Assembly (NCBI GenBank): GCA_030248225.1
Contig: JASANE010029188.1
Span: 16,848-80,847, forward strand
Source of the DNA: Trileptium ribeirensis
Lineage: Eukaryota > Nematoda > Enoplea > Enoplida > Thoracostomopsidae
Direction: 5' to 3'
DNA: 64,000 bases
The position numbers were made by a program, and so were the translations under genes. Each line of letters starts with the position of its first letter. The stretch's first letter is position 1. Shown here piece after piece: positions 1 through 12,149 of this stretch. The notes under the pieces were generated by a model that was not told the origin of the DNA, searched no databases, and saw only the letters and a program-made list of their open reading frames with translations.

Positions 1-813
1 AATATAGCCAAGTTTGGCTCTAGATAGCAAAAAATTGTACCTAGCGCGCTTTATAATCTAATCGGCAATTATTGAAAAGGAAAGATGCCGAAAAAATTTT
101 AAAAATATTTTCTGAAAATGGTCGACGAACCATATTCCGCCACACATCGACGCACAGAATGGTCTCACAAAAAGACTAGTGGTCTGCAAAGCTGTAGATC
201 TCGATGAACTGATTTTGATGTGGTCTCAGTATTTCGATCCTGACATATGGGCTGCGAAAACTGGTATCCGTATTATTAGATTTGCTAGCAAACCCTTAAA
301 AACATATTTTTGCTATTTTGACCGCGACGATGGGGTCCACAATGTTCGCGTTTAACTAAAATACACATCCTTATCACTGTTGCTATCGAATAAATCATTA
401 TGTCGAAATCCATGCACCCTAACATGAGTTAAAAATGACAGAATAATGCAAGAGTAAACTTAAGCTGCGCTGATCACCATCCTCTTTTGTCTAAAGCAAT
501 TGCCATTCAGTTGTTCGCTGAACACAAATTTTTCATGTTTGCGTTAAAGAACAGAAATTACACCGTTTCATATTTCATACATTATAATTTGAAAATTAAC
601 ACATTGGTGCTAAAGTACACGAAACGAATCGCATTCGCTAATGGCGTCATTGAACACGAAAATGTCGAAATCAGATACGGCTATTGAAATCCAAGTTTTG
701 TTCTCTAACAGCGTTTTGTACATGCTGTAAAAAGAGGATGGTTGAAGGCGCATCTTAAGTTTACTCTTGCATAAGAAAAAAGAAATCTCGTCCACTCGCT
801 CCGTTTCAAATAT
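1..813 (+). repeat. R3 repeat copy 1 (Helentron-like), left end outside window
   Basis: This stretch aligns by eye with 50,690-51,175, in the same order and orientation: the phrase GTCGACGAACCATATTC, a region containing a shared ORF on the complement, and a right end CTCGCTCCGTTTCA near 795-810. That right end is the inverse of TGAAACGGAGCGAG at the other end of complete copies. The copy is split by the MITE at 447-771. R3 is a dispersed family with at least nine copies in the window. Assignment to Helentron-like elements is inference from its end structure and internal tandem units. Confidence 0.6.
447..771. mobile_element. 325-bp MITE, TAA target duplication (PIF/Harbinger-type?)
   Basis: The ends are inverted repeats of about 42 bp with a few mismatches. 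The left end starts TGCAAGAGTAAACTTAAG and the right end finishes with CTTAAGTTTACTCTTGCA. TAA flanks both sides (444-446 and 772-774). The R3 copy at about 51,105-51,125 lacks the insert and shows the joined sequence, which works as an empty site. The 3-bp TWA-type duplication fits PIF/Harbinger elements; the family name is inference. No coding capacity is seen inside. Confidence 0.75.
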
Positions 814-984
814 GTCTGCGGTATCCTAAGTGGCCTAATATTTATGGCCAAGCAGTTACAAAATCAAGAGTATCGGTGAACTATAAATAATTTTATTTAT
901 TTTATAAATGCCGATAAGACATTATTAATAGAGATTCGCCCACCCCAAATCCCTTAGTTTAAAACTAGAGCTAAATAGCGAAAA

Positions 985-1362
985 CAATATACTAGTAACA
1001 CGCATGCGAGGTTCTAGATAACCGAGTCGTTCGTATTCTAAAAACCTATATAATAAACCATTATTGATGCAATATAAGCAATACGTAACCATACCACAGA
1101 AGACAGACTAAATTTTGGCTATCGGGTTCAAATGAAAAGAACCTCATCTAAAAGACATGAAATATTTGTTCTGGATTCTAGATAACCAACCCATATTTCA
1201 GCGTACCGAAAAAAGTGTACATAGACCCTTCTTGATGCATTGCAAGCAATAAATATCGAATAAATGAAAACTTGCAATATTTTGCAAATCGGGCTCGGCG
1301 ACCGTAAAATCTTTGAAATCCTATGAAAAGTACATTATAATATAGTCAAGTTGTGCCAAACG
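985..1362 (+). repeat. R3 repeat fragment (two internal units)
   Basis: It begins with a hairpin-like end (CACGCATGCGAGG), then has two diverged copies of the R3 internal unit, each opening with TCTAGATAACC (about 1,012 and 1,178). The phrase CTTGATGCATTGCAAGCAAT matches other R3 copies. The part between the terminal hairpin and the first unit is missing compared with the copy at 49,933. Confidence 0.55.
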
Positions 1363-1711
1363 TTCAGGGAGGAAGGACGTTAATATTGTTGTGGCTATGG
1401 TTTTTGTACCGAACCAGAAGGTTTTTAGAATTTCGTAATAGTGATGGTGCAAACGGTTCCTGACTGCTTATTTGGACAATTACAGAAAAAATGTTAGCGT
1501 TAGCTGTGCCATTGCACGAAGTTAGATGTTGATATATTGCGGAATTTTGTAATCCAGCATTATTGAGAGCTTTTCCAGTTCTAGTCGAAATCACAGTGTG
1601 CTCAGAAACTCTGGTTGCTAGATGTCGGCGAGAACAGGCGATATAGTCTGCTGCTGAAGCAGACGAATTTGTAGACAACGAAGGATCTGAGCAGATCTGG
1701 TATCCGGTCAT
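1340..1711 (-). pseudogene. GIY-YIG endonuclease-like fragment of a retroelement
   Basis: The minus-strand frame from 1,711 to 1,364 reads RRHLATRVSEH, then RTGKALNNAGLQNSAIYQHL and a Cys. This resembles the C-terminal GIY-YIG endonuclease of Penelope-like and related retroelements, where R-x-L-x-x-R-x-x-EH is followed by SAI-x-x-H and later by an ILE-type helix and KPxLN. The later part (EILKTFWFGTKTI) lies in another frame near 1,340-1,420, which indicates a frameshift. The N-terminal GIY and YIG strands are not convincing and no reverse transcriptase is seen upstream. It is a remnant, not a working gene. Alternative: a LINE with a similar nuclease. Confidence 0.5.
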
Positions 1712-2384
1712 TGAACGTAAAGAAATATTGAAATGTACTGCCTGAAATGAACACGATGCGAATGTTGCAGGTCGTTTATGCTATTCGGAGCATTTTGCTT
1801 ATTACTTTGTTAAGCTTATTTGAAAAATCGCCAAAAACGAAAGTTTGACAACGAAATATTTTGGTTCACATTCATTCTGAGTTGCATTTGTTACAGGCAT
1901 TGGTTCCTGCTAATTATTGGTAACGTTGAAACGTGAAACCCGCTTGTTTCCTGTGTTCTTGATATAATTATGTATAAGCATAGATGGAAAATCGGTTTTG
2001 ATAAAGTTTGACGTAAAAATTGAATTTCAGTGTGGATAATATTATCCGCAATACAGTTAAACACAAAGCGTGTATGCTTGACGCATAGTATAATGGCAGC
2101 TAAAAGTTCATCGACCAGTAATGTACTAGTGATTTGATTACTATTAACATCGATTCCGTCAAAAATTAGCCAGAACCGGAACCAGTAATGAGAACCAAAA
2201 TTTTACTCAAACCGGAATTCTCGTTACACCCAGGCAATAAAAAGGGAAATGATTGCTGTATAAAATACGACTACATAATAATAGTTCGAGCCGTTGGGGG
2301 CAACATAGTAAGTAAGTTAAATATATTTCCAACTATTATTGCTTACAATTCAAAAGAACCTTGTTTGTTGAATTCTGAGTATAG
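1712..2384. other. no gene recognised
   Basis: AT-rich non-coding sequence. A short stretch at about 2,160-2,225 has GGAACC/CCGGAATTC words like the ends of the hAT-like elements further right, but no terminal repeat is clear. Confidence 0.4.
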
Positions 2385-3360
2385 TTAGTGAAACGAGTGT
2401 AGCGAAGAATTATTCTCAGAAACAGTGGTAAATTTCGACGATGTCCGTTGCTTAGCTTTTTTTCAGATGACACGCATAATTTAACTTCGGTTGGGCGGCC
2501 TCTCACGACAGCTCTTCGAAAGCTTAAAATCTCGGTTTGTGTGCTTTAGACGCTTAAATGAATTCCAGATTATTGCGGGCCGAAGGTGTCTGGTCAAGTG
2601 AAAAAGAAGTCCGGCAAATACAGAAGCCGACAGCCCGGTAGATTGTAATGCTGACGCTACAAGTGGTTCAGATATCTAAACAATGTTATGCTGATTTTGT
2701 AGGGCGAAAAACTCTACTATACTGGTTTTAAAAGATAAAGGTTTCAAGTACAAAGGGTTTTCAATGGGCCCATTAGGCCCAAAATACAGGAGAACGGCAA
2801 TATCACCGTAACCACACAACATATATGGGTATTATTGGTCTCGTAGAACAGTTCATTGTCTACATAACTGGGACTGGTGTGCTGTTAGTGTCATTATTTA
2901 CGCTACAGCGCTGGTTTAAAATTAGTTTTATTGAATAAGGTTATAAGGCCTAGAAATACAATATTTTCACAACCATCGATGCTATATATTTTTTGTTATC
3001 GGTTTCATTTTCGATGCTATATATTTTTGTTATCGGTTTCATTTTGCAGTGTTCATCTTATAAACAGCTGCGCAAAGTGTGCTGCTACTGTCATTATTAA
3101 GCCACGGGGTTCCGTCAAAACCGTGTTTTCAACAGAAGCATGAGCCAAAAAACATGTATAGTTGCGCAATTCATCATCTGTATAGTTGCACAGTGTGAGC
3201 CAACAAGTGGGAATATCTCCTCAACAATTCAAGCAATATGTCTGATATTCAGTCAGTCTGTAAGTTGCAAGTCAATATAGAGTACAGATATTCAACACTC
3301 AACTACATATGCAACACAGAATTAACAACCTTGGCAATGAAATAAACTACCAGTTAATAT
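2385..3360. repeat. R4 dispersed repeat, copy 1
   Basis: Shares a series of diverged phrases in the same order with 31,235-31,670: GATGTCCGTTG / AATGTCCATTA, GACACGCATAA(C/T)T, and at the right end ATATTCAACACTCA followed by AGAATTAACCAC and AGATAAACGAC-type words. Copy 1 is longer by several hundred bases, so one copy has indels. No ORF or terminal repeat identifies the family. Confidence 0.4.
2976..3045. repeat. 35-bp direct tandem duplication
   Basis: The unit TCGATGCTATATATTTTT, followed by GTTATCGGTTTCATTTT, occurs twice back to back (starts at 2,976 and 3,011) with only a one-base difference in the T run. It looks like a recent local duplication. Confidence 0.85.
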
Positions 3361-4550
3361 TACAAATCCGAATAATTACTAACCAAACCTGGTAAACTGC
3401 AGTCTTTGGCGTTTCTATGTATTATAAAAGCTTGAAATTTTACGAATGTTGTCCGTATCGCGATATCCCACAAATTTATCCGGATATTCAGTTATGGTAA
3501 GCAAGCATAACCCTGTCCATCACTAATAATAACAACCATTGATATCTCTATAACATACACATTTATAGCTACCTGGTGTACCTAAGATTAATTCGAAAGC
3601 TATCCAACACCTCAGATACAGGAAACCAATGAGCCTGCAGCGATTCGTCGTCTCCCTTTTCAATTGTCTTCAAAACGCCCCCTGAAAGATTAATAGTAGT
3701 AATCACTAAAACAACGATGAGTCTTAACTTTCAGGAGAAAATTGTATATTAAGCTTTAAAACATTTTTTACATTGTACGCCAGCAGCGCTTCCCGCATGG
3801 ATGCATCCTACTAACCATTTCTTCAGTGGCATCCTGGAACCAGAAAAACTTATGACACAATCTGCCACTCCACATGAAAATACTGCGCTCTTAAAATTTG
3901 AGAAGGATAGGGTTCCTTATCTTAATATCGAAATTGAACAAATTTAGCCTCCTGCATCAGCGTAGGATTCACGACATGGTACAATCCAATATAAGCTTAA
4001 AACAGTGATACCAACAAATTATCTAAGTTCAAAGCAGCTTTCGACTCCGCTTCACCGTCGATCGCTGTGCAAAGTCATGTAGGCGGATGGATTGGCGCCA
4101 AACTTGATACACGTGATAAACGTACTGTATAAATTATTGTAATGTACTGTTCGATTGGGCAGTTAAAGGTACGTACCGTTCGAAGTCAAGTCCAAAGTCC
4201 GACAGACAAGGTTTTTTGGGTGCACAGGTTGGTCTGGACCAAAATATTTTTACGTGGACCCAAAAAAATTTTGCTGGCAGTTTTGGGTTCGGAGACATAA
4301 GGTTTGCTAATAAATTCTAATATAATAGAAAGTCCACGGTTTCAGCCATTCGTGCTTACATTTCTGTATATAGCTAGTTGCTTCTTGTTGGCTTCCTTTA
4401 TCCTGGGTTGACACATGCAGAGAATCCTGGCTATGTAATTACGTTTCTTTTTGTGTAATAATTCGTGAAATTGCCGAGTCAAAATTGTATGTGTTGACCC
4501 AGCGTTTTACGCCTGGACCCAAAAGAAATTTGCTGGACCTAGGGTCCGTT
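3361..4550. other. no gene recognised
   Basis: AT-rich sequence without a convincing ORF, terminal repeat or RNA gene. The phrase TGGACC...AAAAAAATTTTGCTGG occurs near 4,240-4,280 and again near 4,505-4,540, which suggests a small old duplication. Confidence 0.4.
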
Positions 4551-4559
4551 TTAAAAAAT

Positions 4560-5482
4560 CTCTGCGTCAGGGCTCCATATTGTCGCCCACGTTGTTCAGT
4601 TTTGCAGTCCACTGGATCATTCGAAAGGCACTCGAACATAATAACGGCGTCATCATCAATAGTGTGGAATATGGATTACGCGACACGGCATAAGCTCACG
4701 ATGTTGCAGTAGTGTCAAATAAAACGTCGGGCCTACAATCTATGCTAGATAGAATCAGTGCTGCAAGCGCGCCAATTGATCATCAGCCACACCAAAACAA
4801 AAGTAATGTGCTGCTGTACGTCGTCTGAGTTAGGCATCCACATTGGATACCAAGCTAACAAGTTTGTGGACAATTTCTGTTACCTATGAAATCAGTTCAC
4901 ATGTGCAGGTTCCATATTGGAGTGAGAATAGCCAAGACACCAGGCTACCTACAGGGGACTCAGGCGAACACAATCCGTGCCTTTTAGAACAAAAGTCGAT
5001 ATTAACAGTGTCAGCGTCCGTGTTACTCCATGGTTCCGAAACCTGGAGTATTCGAGAACTTTTGACGGCAGATGGAAGTATTTGACATATTTTGACAGTG
5101 CTGTGTTTTCAGTATTACAATGTGTGACCATATCACCGGCGTCGAACTTCAACGACTCACACCATATACGCTCCCTCAAGCAAAGGTGATTATGCACCAA
5201 CGCTGCAATTCGTGAGACATGTTCACTGTATGGCACCGGAGCGATGGCCATGGCGATTGCTGGCAGCAACGGAGCCAGCAGATTAGTCACGCCTACGAGG
5301 TCGCGCAAGAACATGACAACTACAAGTGTTCAAGGACGCCGATCCACTCTTCAGAGTAATATATACCATGCCAATGGTGGCGCGACAATCCGATCCAAGT
5401 GATGGTCCAACTTGCGCACAACCGTGACAAATGGCGAGACATTATCAACATGGAGGCTGCATGCAATCGCAGGGTCAAGTAA
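4560..5482 (+). pseudogene. decayed LINE reverse transcriptase, C-terminal half
   Basis: Read across frames on the plus strand, this follows the C-terminal part of a non-LTR retrotransposon polymerase in order. There is GSILSPTLFSFAVHWIIRKAL near 4,568 (the segment before the catalytic YADD-type motif), then a damaged DVAVVSN motif near 4,696. A GSETW motif follows near 5,033, and LAHNRDKWRDIINMEA near 5,411 ends at a TAA stop at 5,480. Several stops and frame changes lie between these, and the catalytic Asp pair is not intact. The family is RTE/R1-like at most; clade assignment needs a search. It is a 5'-truncated dead copy whose 3' end is probably just after 5,482. Confidence 0.8.
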
Positions 5483-5830
5483 ATGTAGTAAAATTTGAAA
5501 AACCTAAAGCATTTCATAAAACAAGAAACTTAGCCCCCATAAATAAACTGATCTACAGGATGCCAGTATCCTGCCGCGCGTAAATTTACGCGATATTAAA
5601 GGACACTTTCACTAAAGCAAAACGACGCATAATCAGTTTTGATTTCATTATCTTCCTAATACATTTTGATATCAAGAACAGACCTAGCTTGAACCAGGCA
5701 TCCTGGCGTTCGATGCTGTGGAGCAAGCGTCACCAAATTCGCTTTATCACGGTCGGACAGTAGCCGATATTAGTATTCCCGAACATGACATTAGTGACGA
5801 GCTGGCGGGGCTCTCCCAAACCTGGAGTGA

Positions 5831-6105
5831 CCTCGTGTTGAAGTAGCCTTGCCAACCCCAAAAACTCTGCGTTATATGGTTATTCCAAAAATTTATTATC
5901 TGCTGTTTAATACACAACTTACCATAACATACCATCCAATAATTGTTACACTGAGTCAAACATGGCTTGACCTCATGTTGATGTAGCCTTGCCAACCCCA
6001 AAAATTCAACGTTATATGGTTATTCCAAAAATTGTTAAATATCTGCTGTTTAATACACAACATACCATAATATACCATCCAGTAGTTGTTACACTGAGTC
6101 ATTGA
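5831..6105. repeat. 140-bp tandem duplication, two copies
   Basis: Two adjacent copies begin at 5,831 (CCTCGTGTTGAAGTAGCC) and 5,971 (CCTCATGTTGATGTAGCC). Both run through ACACTGAGTCA at their ends, with roughly 90% similarity by eye. The ORF across it on the minus strand is a by-product of the duplication. Confidence 0.85.
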
Positions 6106-6365
6106 CTTTCAACTTTAAGACTCTGAGGTTGGATGCGACCAACTGCCAGGAAACTTAGTCAATCAACTAATGGGCTGGAATATCGATATTGTGATGTTAG
6201 TAAAAATAAGGCCCATCGTCATGATGGAGACGAGATTTAAATGCATTCCCGGACAGTGCTGTGACGATACCCCTGACAGATAGGTCAAAATTCGAACTAT
6301 ACGATGAGCATAAAAACGCTTCTGAATTTTAGTACGAGGAGTATACAGTCTGTGCAATTTCACTG

Positions 6366-6763
6366 TAACAAACGTATGTTTAGTATAGGGAGGCGATTGG
6401 AGACAGAGCGAAATTGTTCTCTACACTCCATGCAAGTATGTTTAGTTACAAGGCATTCAGTTTGACGCAATTTACGCAAGACTGTATAGTTGAAGGCATT
6501 TTTTGCTCTGTGGGTCCAAAGACCGACATATTGATCGATAAATAAAAATTATTAGCTTCCTCAGTCTCTTTAAAGTTCCAGAGAGGCATTAATGCTATCG
6601 CAATACATTAAGTTTACTGTAAAATTTTTAGTACATTTTAAATCCACTGTACCTTCATTTCTTCCTTCATCTGTTTTACTATATATAAATTTCGAACACC
6701 AGGTTCCGGTTCCGGATCCGATTTAAATGGACGGTTCCGGTTGCTGGTTCCGGTTATTCCCTG
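6366..6763 (+). mobile_element. hAT-like MITE, right-hand part only
   Basis: It matches 19,195-19,608 of the complete copy in order: GGAGGCGATTGGAGACAGAG, then the TTGATCGATAAATAA block, CCTTCATTTCTTCC, and the right terminus GGTTATTCCCTG ending at 6,763. The left end is missing. The family is placed in hAT because complete copies carry CAGGGA-type ends and an 8-bp target duplication. Confidence 0.75.
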
Positions 6764-7690
6764 CCGGCAAAGTATATATAAATTAATATACATAGAATAC
6801 CGATGTTCGCAATAAATTTCAAGTACTAAACTTGACCTGAAATATCAATTTATATTTTCATCTATAATAATAAAATTGTCATTTATAACATTTATAAAAA
6901 TAACATAACTAATGGTTACGTTTATAACAACTTATTATAACATAGTAAGTTTTATAGTTTACATCAAGTTAGAAAATTTTGCACTTTTTCTTGTTCTCTT
7001 AAGGCTTTCCTGCTCTGATTTCCAGGGAATACCCGCGCCAACTGAGACTTATTTAATAAAGCACACGACATGTTTTGGGAAATTATCAGAAGCGATGACA
7101 TGATAAAAATGAGGAATATAAATCTTGGTTTTGTTCTTCGCTTTTTCCTTGAGTTCTAAAAATCATATAAACACTATAAATTTTCCAATTTCTAGATTCT
7201 TGCCTTTCTGTGGTGTATGTACAAAAACGTATATAAATTTACTGGCCAGCATGTATAACTGAATTTGTCGGAATTCGCCCACAAATGTTTTCGTCACACG
7301 ATATACCACTCAGAACACAGTAAAAAAATTCACGTAGCCGAAACAATTCGATACGATCAATTCCCATGTTTCTAATGATTTGGGATATTCACCTTTGACC
7401 CGGATCGCTGACGATATACCCGGAGATATCACGGCAGCAACCCGGAAGCCATGATATAGAAACAAGGCTTGTACGTCGACATGAATACAATTGACGTTCG
7501 TGATCAAATCGTGGTGGCCCTGAAATAGGACAACACCGCGGCAGACTACAGTTCCAGAAGGCACCCCGATGCATGGAGACGTAACTTGAACATCTTAATT
7601 GTTGGAGCTGACACCACCAGAAGTGTTATGTTCTTCTAGTTATTGACCACTCGATAAGCAAACGAATAACAGGCACAGTCAAGGCGTGGA
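6764..7690. other. no gene recognised
   Basis: AT-rich sequence. The segment at 7,370-7,580 has higher GC and a minus-strand ORF of 84 codons that I cannot relate to any family. Confidence 0.4.
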
Positions 7691-7699
7691 TGGAGCTTT

Positions 7700-8230
7700 G
7701 GTCGTAGTTTATATATATGGCCTCGAAGACGATAATCAGTGTTCAATTCGAACGAAGAAGTTACAGGGAAATCCATGCAGCCATGAATAGAGTTATACAG
7801 CAGAATAAAATCAGCACGAAGACGGCGAGTTTCAAGAGTTTACAATCCAAGAACTCGCAAACGATTATGGTAAGAAAGTTCAGCAAGACCAAACACAAAT
7901 TTAGTAGATCGTCGTTGTACCCGCTGGATAAGTTTAATGTTCTGGTAGTAAGGACACCATGCACTACATGCATACTCTAAATGTGAGCGTATGAGGGAGC
8001 GATATAGCATTAAGAATATTTTTTTATTTAGTGTTTTAAACTACCATCTCATACGCCACATGACATATTCTGCATGCTGGACTACATCTGAACAGTGTTG
8101 TGATGACTTAAGATCCTGAGTAATAATTACGCCAAAATCAATTATATCAAAATGTGTCAATGAACTAGGTGTGTGTAGTCTGTAGAGTATGTGCGAAAAA
8201 AACACAGTAAATTCCGGAAATTCCTGCAAA
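7700..8230 (-). pseudogene. decayed LINE reverse transcriptase, 3' tail
   Basis: On the minus strand this gives the thumb/C-terminal segment of a CR1- or jockey-like LINE polymerase. The order is VIDFGVIITQDLKSSQHC near 8,130, LYRSLIRSHLEYA near 7,990, WCPYYQNIKLIQRVQRRSTK near 7,930 and LGLxTLETRRLRADF near 7,830. At least two in-frame stops interrupt it: TAG just before FKTLNKK near 8,043, and TAA in the LGL-stop-TLE position near 7,850. The catalytic domain is not present upstream, so this is a short dead fragment. The ORFs on the plus strand here are shadows. Confidence 0.85.
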
Positions 8231-9170
8231 TTAACGGATTTTACAGGACAGAAATGAAATTAAAAATTTTTCCAAATTTTCCCGGGCGCGAGCACCCTGG
8301 ATCCAACCTATACACCCACAACTCTACACTCTACACATTTAATCGTCAAAGTCGACAAAAAAGTTAAAACTGAACGAGTGGTACATACAAGCATAAATGT
8401 GAGACGCAGCTAGTATTAATCGTACCTGTTTCTCTTAGAAGAAACGAAAACCTGTACCAATGCGAAGGGCCCGCTTCTACACATATCAACGACACGACTT
8501 CTCCTAGAAGGCCGCTTTCTTCCAAGAGTTCTCTGTAGGCACTTTGCTAAATTTACAAATGCAAATGGACCACGCCTTAGCAAAAAAACAACGCTATAAA
8601 TATTACAACAAATTGCACAACGGAATGCAGTACGGGTTAATTATCAAAAATGAAGCTAATTCTCGGTTTCGCCAAGATAAAAGTTTTGTTGAACCGTTAC
8701 GTACCGCTCTCTACCTATATATTTAACGTTCTAAAACTGTACCTAAAATATTAATAACGCTATAAGCCAGTCGGACATTTGTAACAAGCAAGGAAGTAGA
8801 AATTTCGAATTTTTGAATGCCCATTTCGATCCGAAACTTTTAAGAAGCATTTAATTTAAAATTTTGTGTGGCCAAAATGACAAAATCGGCATCCATTCTG
8901 TGAGATTTAGGCCAAGAAATGATTGGAACTGCGGAAACACTAAGTAAGGTGCACATTTATATTATATGACACATCGATGAAAAATACCGTAGAACAGGAA
9001 TTTGTAATCAAACTAGAAACGAGTAATGTATGGCGTAAACAGAAAAGAAGTTCATACACAGTTAAACGCTATTTAAAGAAAACCGTTGGAACTGCTTATC
9101 GCAGTTCAAGCTAATCCAATCTGAGCCAAAATGAGGTGAATTCTCGCTTAAAAGGATTTTGCGTAATAAT
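8231..9170. other. no gene recognised; one small repeat module
   Basis: AT-rich sequence. The words CCCGGGCGCGAGCACCCTGG at about 8,281 recur in related form at 46,280-46,300, so the end of a small dispersed element may lie here. No ORF is convincing. Confidence 0.35.
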
Positions 9171-10674
9171 CTGAGATTGTAAAGCAGGGCATTGTATCAT
9201 AGATGTACGAGGTCCGAAGCCCCAGGGCGGTATAGCCAGTGCTTCAGGGAGGGAGATGGGCTAGGATTAGCCAGTCGGCGGGAAATAATTTTCAAATTTA
9301 TTTTGGACTGAAAATCGGAATATTTTGCCAGATTTCCCTGAGTTTTTACAATTATTTTCCTCTGATTTTTGCCAAATTCACTCCATTTTTACCAAATGTT
9401 TTCACGCGCCTGTGACGATTGGGGGCGTGAGTTCGTGGCATCGCGGAGCCTCGGGGGATCAGGCTACCTCCCAGTGGAGATCGGCGACGCCCCGACGGCG
9501 GTGCGAGCCTCAGGGGAATAATCCCCTATAAGCACGTATGGCATCGTAAGCTCTCTTACTTAAATTGGAGCAATCGGACTTCATCCTGGTGGTTCCACAA
9601 CACGCGCTTGTCTTAGCTAAGCTCGTCTCTTTCGAAATCCGAGTTTGATCAATATTATTTCCACAACAAAAACTAAGATCACCCAGATTCCCACAGAAGC
9701 ATAATACTAGAGACTTGTCGTGGCACAGTTTTTGCTATTTTTACCCCGTATTTTACGATATAAGCAATATACATGTGCGAAAACAGAAAAAATGCATACT
9801 GATATAAAAATATTCTTTGTGGTTATGTAAACAGCCGTTCTAACAAACCAGCCAGCCCAACTACACAGTATATATGTTTAAGTTTGATTAAGCACAGTCC
9901 TCTCTATAATGTTTAAATGATTATGATAAAACGATTGTTTCATTGTATTTCGGGTGTCTAGACCCATTTTAAAACCTATCTAGTCCCAAACATAGATAAT
10001 CACCCTTACAACACATAATGCTCGATAACATGGAGCTTAACAAAATTACTCCAAATCACAAACATACCACCATTGGTTAAAAAGATATGGCCGATTTGGG
10101 GAATTAATAATCTCATGGGCCCCTCATAAAACCCAGAACATGGATAATACTGTAGCAACGCGTTATGCGTAACTACGTAGATCTTCAGCCGTTCCACAAC
10201 CTGAGCCCAGTATCACCTTATATACGTATCCATCCCATCGGTGTCGATATATGACTGTTTTCTTGTACTTCGGGTCTTGTGGGCTGTTTTATTGTACCTC
10301 GGGTCTTACGTGCTGTTTGAAACCCACATCAGACTCTTAATCTTGGACCCCAAAGATAGACCTAAATAAATGCTATATATAGCCGTATAGAGCCTGAATT
10401 TCTTTAAAATAAACCTCATTCGGCTAAAATATCTGCACCTTTTGCCGAATTAGTGCTATTCACTTCTTGTGTCGGATCCCTTTTTCACCCAACGTGAGCC
10501 TCTAGGGCGCACTTTTACAGCGCAGAAATTTTATAACCATTTTCGCGCATAACAAAATGACAGATATCAAGATTTTCAATATCTAGCATGAGTTATTGTG
10601 AAAACTATTCTCTGTTGACACTTAGGACTTAATAAAAACGAATGATTACTGTAGACTATGGATTAAAAGCCATG
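9171..10674. other. no gene; GC-rich block and 30-bp tandem repeat
   Basis: A GC-rich block lies at 9,410-9,525 in otherwise AT-rich DNA. At 10,253-10,320 a unit of about 30 bp (CTGTTTTATTGTACCTCGGG) is repeated two to two and a half times. A related single unit stands near 9,935 (TTGTTTCATTGTATTTCGGG). No ORF, terminal repeat or RNA gene was recognised. Confidence 0.4.
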
Positions 10675-11255
10675 TGTAGCCTGCGTGAGTCTTAACTTGT
10701 GATGGTATGTTTGAGAATTGAGGCGGTGTGATATAACTAAGGCGCAACACCAGTTCAGTGGTATAACTTAATTGTTGTCCGTGGCATTAAAGCAGAAGCT
10801 AAGTTTCACCCAAATAGTTTATTACACCAAATCCACACGATGTGTATTCACCAACATGAATATTTAACACACATAAAAAGAAATGTACTTACATCAAGAT
10901 AGATAGGGGAACACAGCAATAAACTCCGATTGAGGTTTGATTAGCGTAATTACTCTTGACTCACCGACTGACAGGGAATTCTGAGCCTAATCTCAGCGTG
11001 TATACCACTTAAATAATCTTTTTCCCGGGCCAGAAACCTAGGAATTTCTCTAAATCGATGTTTACACAGTCAAGAATTAGAAATTCTTGGAATTGAGAAA
11101 TCCGCTCCCAAACTTAAACGAAAATTTGCGCGTTAGAGAATCTCTTTATATATTCTCGGAATCCCTAACTCAAAACAAAATTTGGAAAATCCAGCAGAAA
11201 TACACTTACATTTCCGGTAATGTAAGTGTAATAGTTAAGGCACCCAGTGGCTACA
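10675..11255. repeat. LTR-like repeat (R6), copy 1
   Basis: It begins TGTAGCC and ends GGCTACA, so it has the TG...CA ends of a long terminal repeat with a 7-bp inverted terminus. It aligns by eye over its length with 21,542-22,147 in the same orientation: CACCCAATAGTTTATTA-type words, TACTTACAT, CTCCGATTG, TTAAATAATCTTTT, TTCTTGGAATT and AAATCCGCTCCC. No primer-binding site, polypurine tract or clear target duplication was found. A solo LTR is the most economical reading, but an unrelated repeat is possible. Confidence 0.4.
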
Positions 11256-12145
11256 CTTAAATCCTATAGATACCTAAACTGTAGCCCTGACACACATATT
11301 TTAAAATTTTATATCGTTTTAAACTCTCTTAATCTTAATAATTTCGAGAACTAAATAAAATTCGTATTACTAAAAATGACCTAGGGGATGAGGTCCGTAA
11401 CTCCTTAACGGGTGGGCCAAATGATGCCAAATTTGGTTTATATAATCTACAACGTGCCCATGGCATTTGGCATCAAAATCCGCATATGCCCAAATAACCC
11501 CCTGTCCATAATTGCTTGACATTTGGCCACTGCATAAACATGTTGGAAATTTTACAATTTTCAAAACACAAAGATTTTACATGATCACACACAATATTGA
11601 GAACCTATGCACACATGTTACACTACACAGACTATATGATGCTAAACAAAGCATATACCATGCGTACACAAGGTGCAGGAACACATACAATACACATCAC
11701 ACAGTGGTGGTAAACAAACAGATATTGCACGCAGAGTAAACAGATGACGTAAAACTTAGATTTCTATGAGAAATTCCCAGCAAACGTATTGTATCTTAGG
11801 CTTAGGCCTTACCAACCCTCGGGGCATGTTCACAGAGACGTTCAGGGCAGTTGTAAACCCAGAAAGGAGATTAATTTAACTAGTGAAGCTCGCTTGCGAG
11901 CCAGAAATCGAGTGGTGAGAACAATACCCCGAAGTCTGTTGTAGAAAGCACACACAAACAAAGCCTACACACAGTACGCAGGTGCAGCATTATAAAAAAC
12001 CGTGAGTGATGAGTCATAGTTACGCCCGCCTCTTTTGATAGCCAACGTATGCAGTAGACAAAACATCATACAACGAGTACAAAAACAATGAACTAAGAAT
12101 TTAATAATTCAATAAAACCCTACATTGGTCGTGAAAGAGAATTCA
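11256..12145. other. no gene recognised
   Basis: AT-rich, CA-rich stretches (11,570-11,720). Short ORFs here show no recognisable motif. Confidence 0.4.
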
Positions 12146-12149
12146 AACC

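Noticed and set aside
2150..2235. Another end of the hAT-like MITE family
   Set aside because: Only a few GGAACC/CCGGAATTC words match; no terminus or partner end found.
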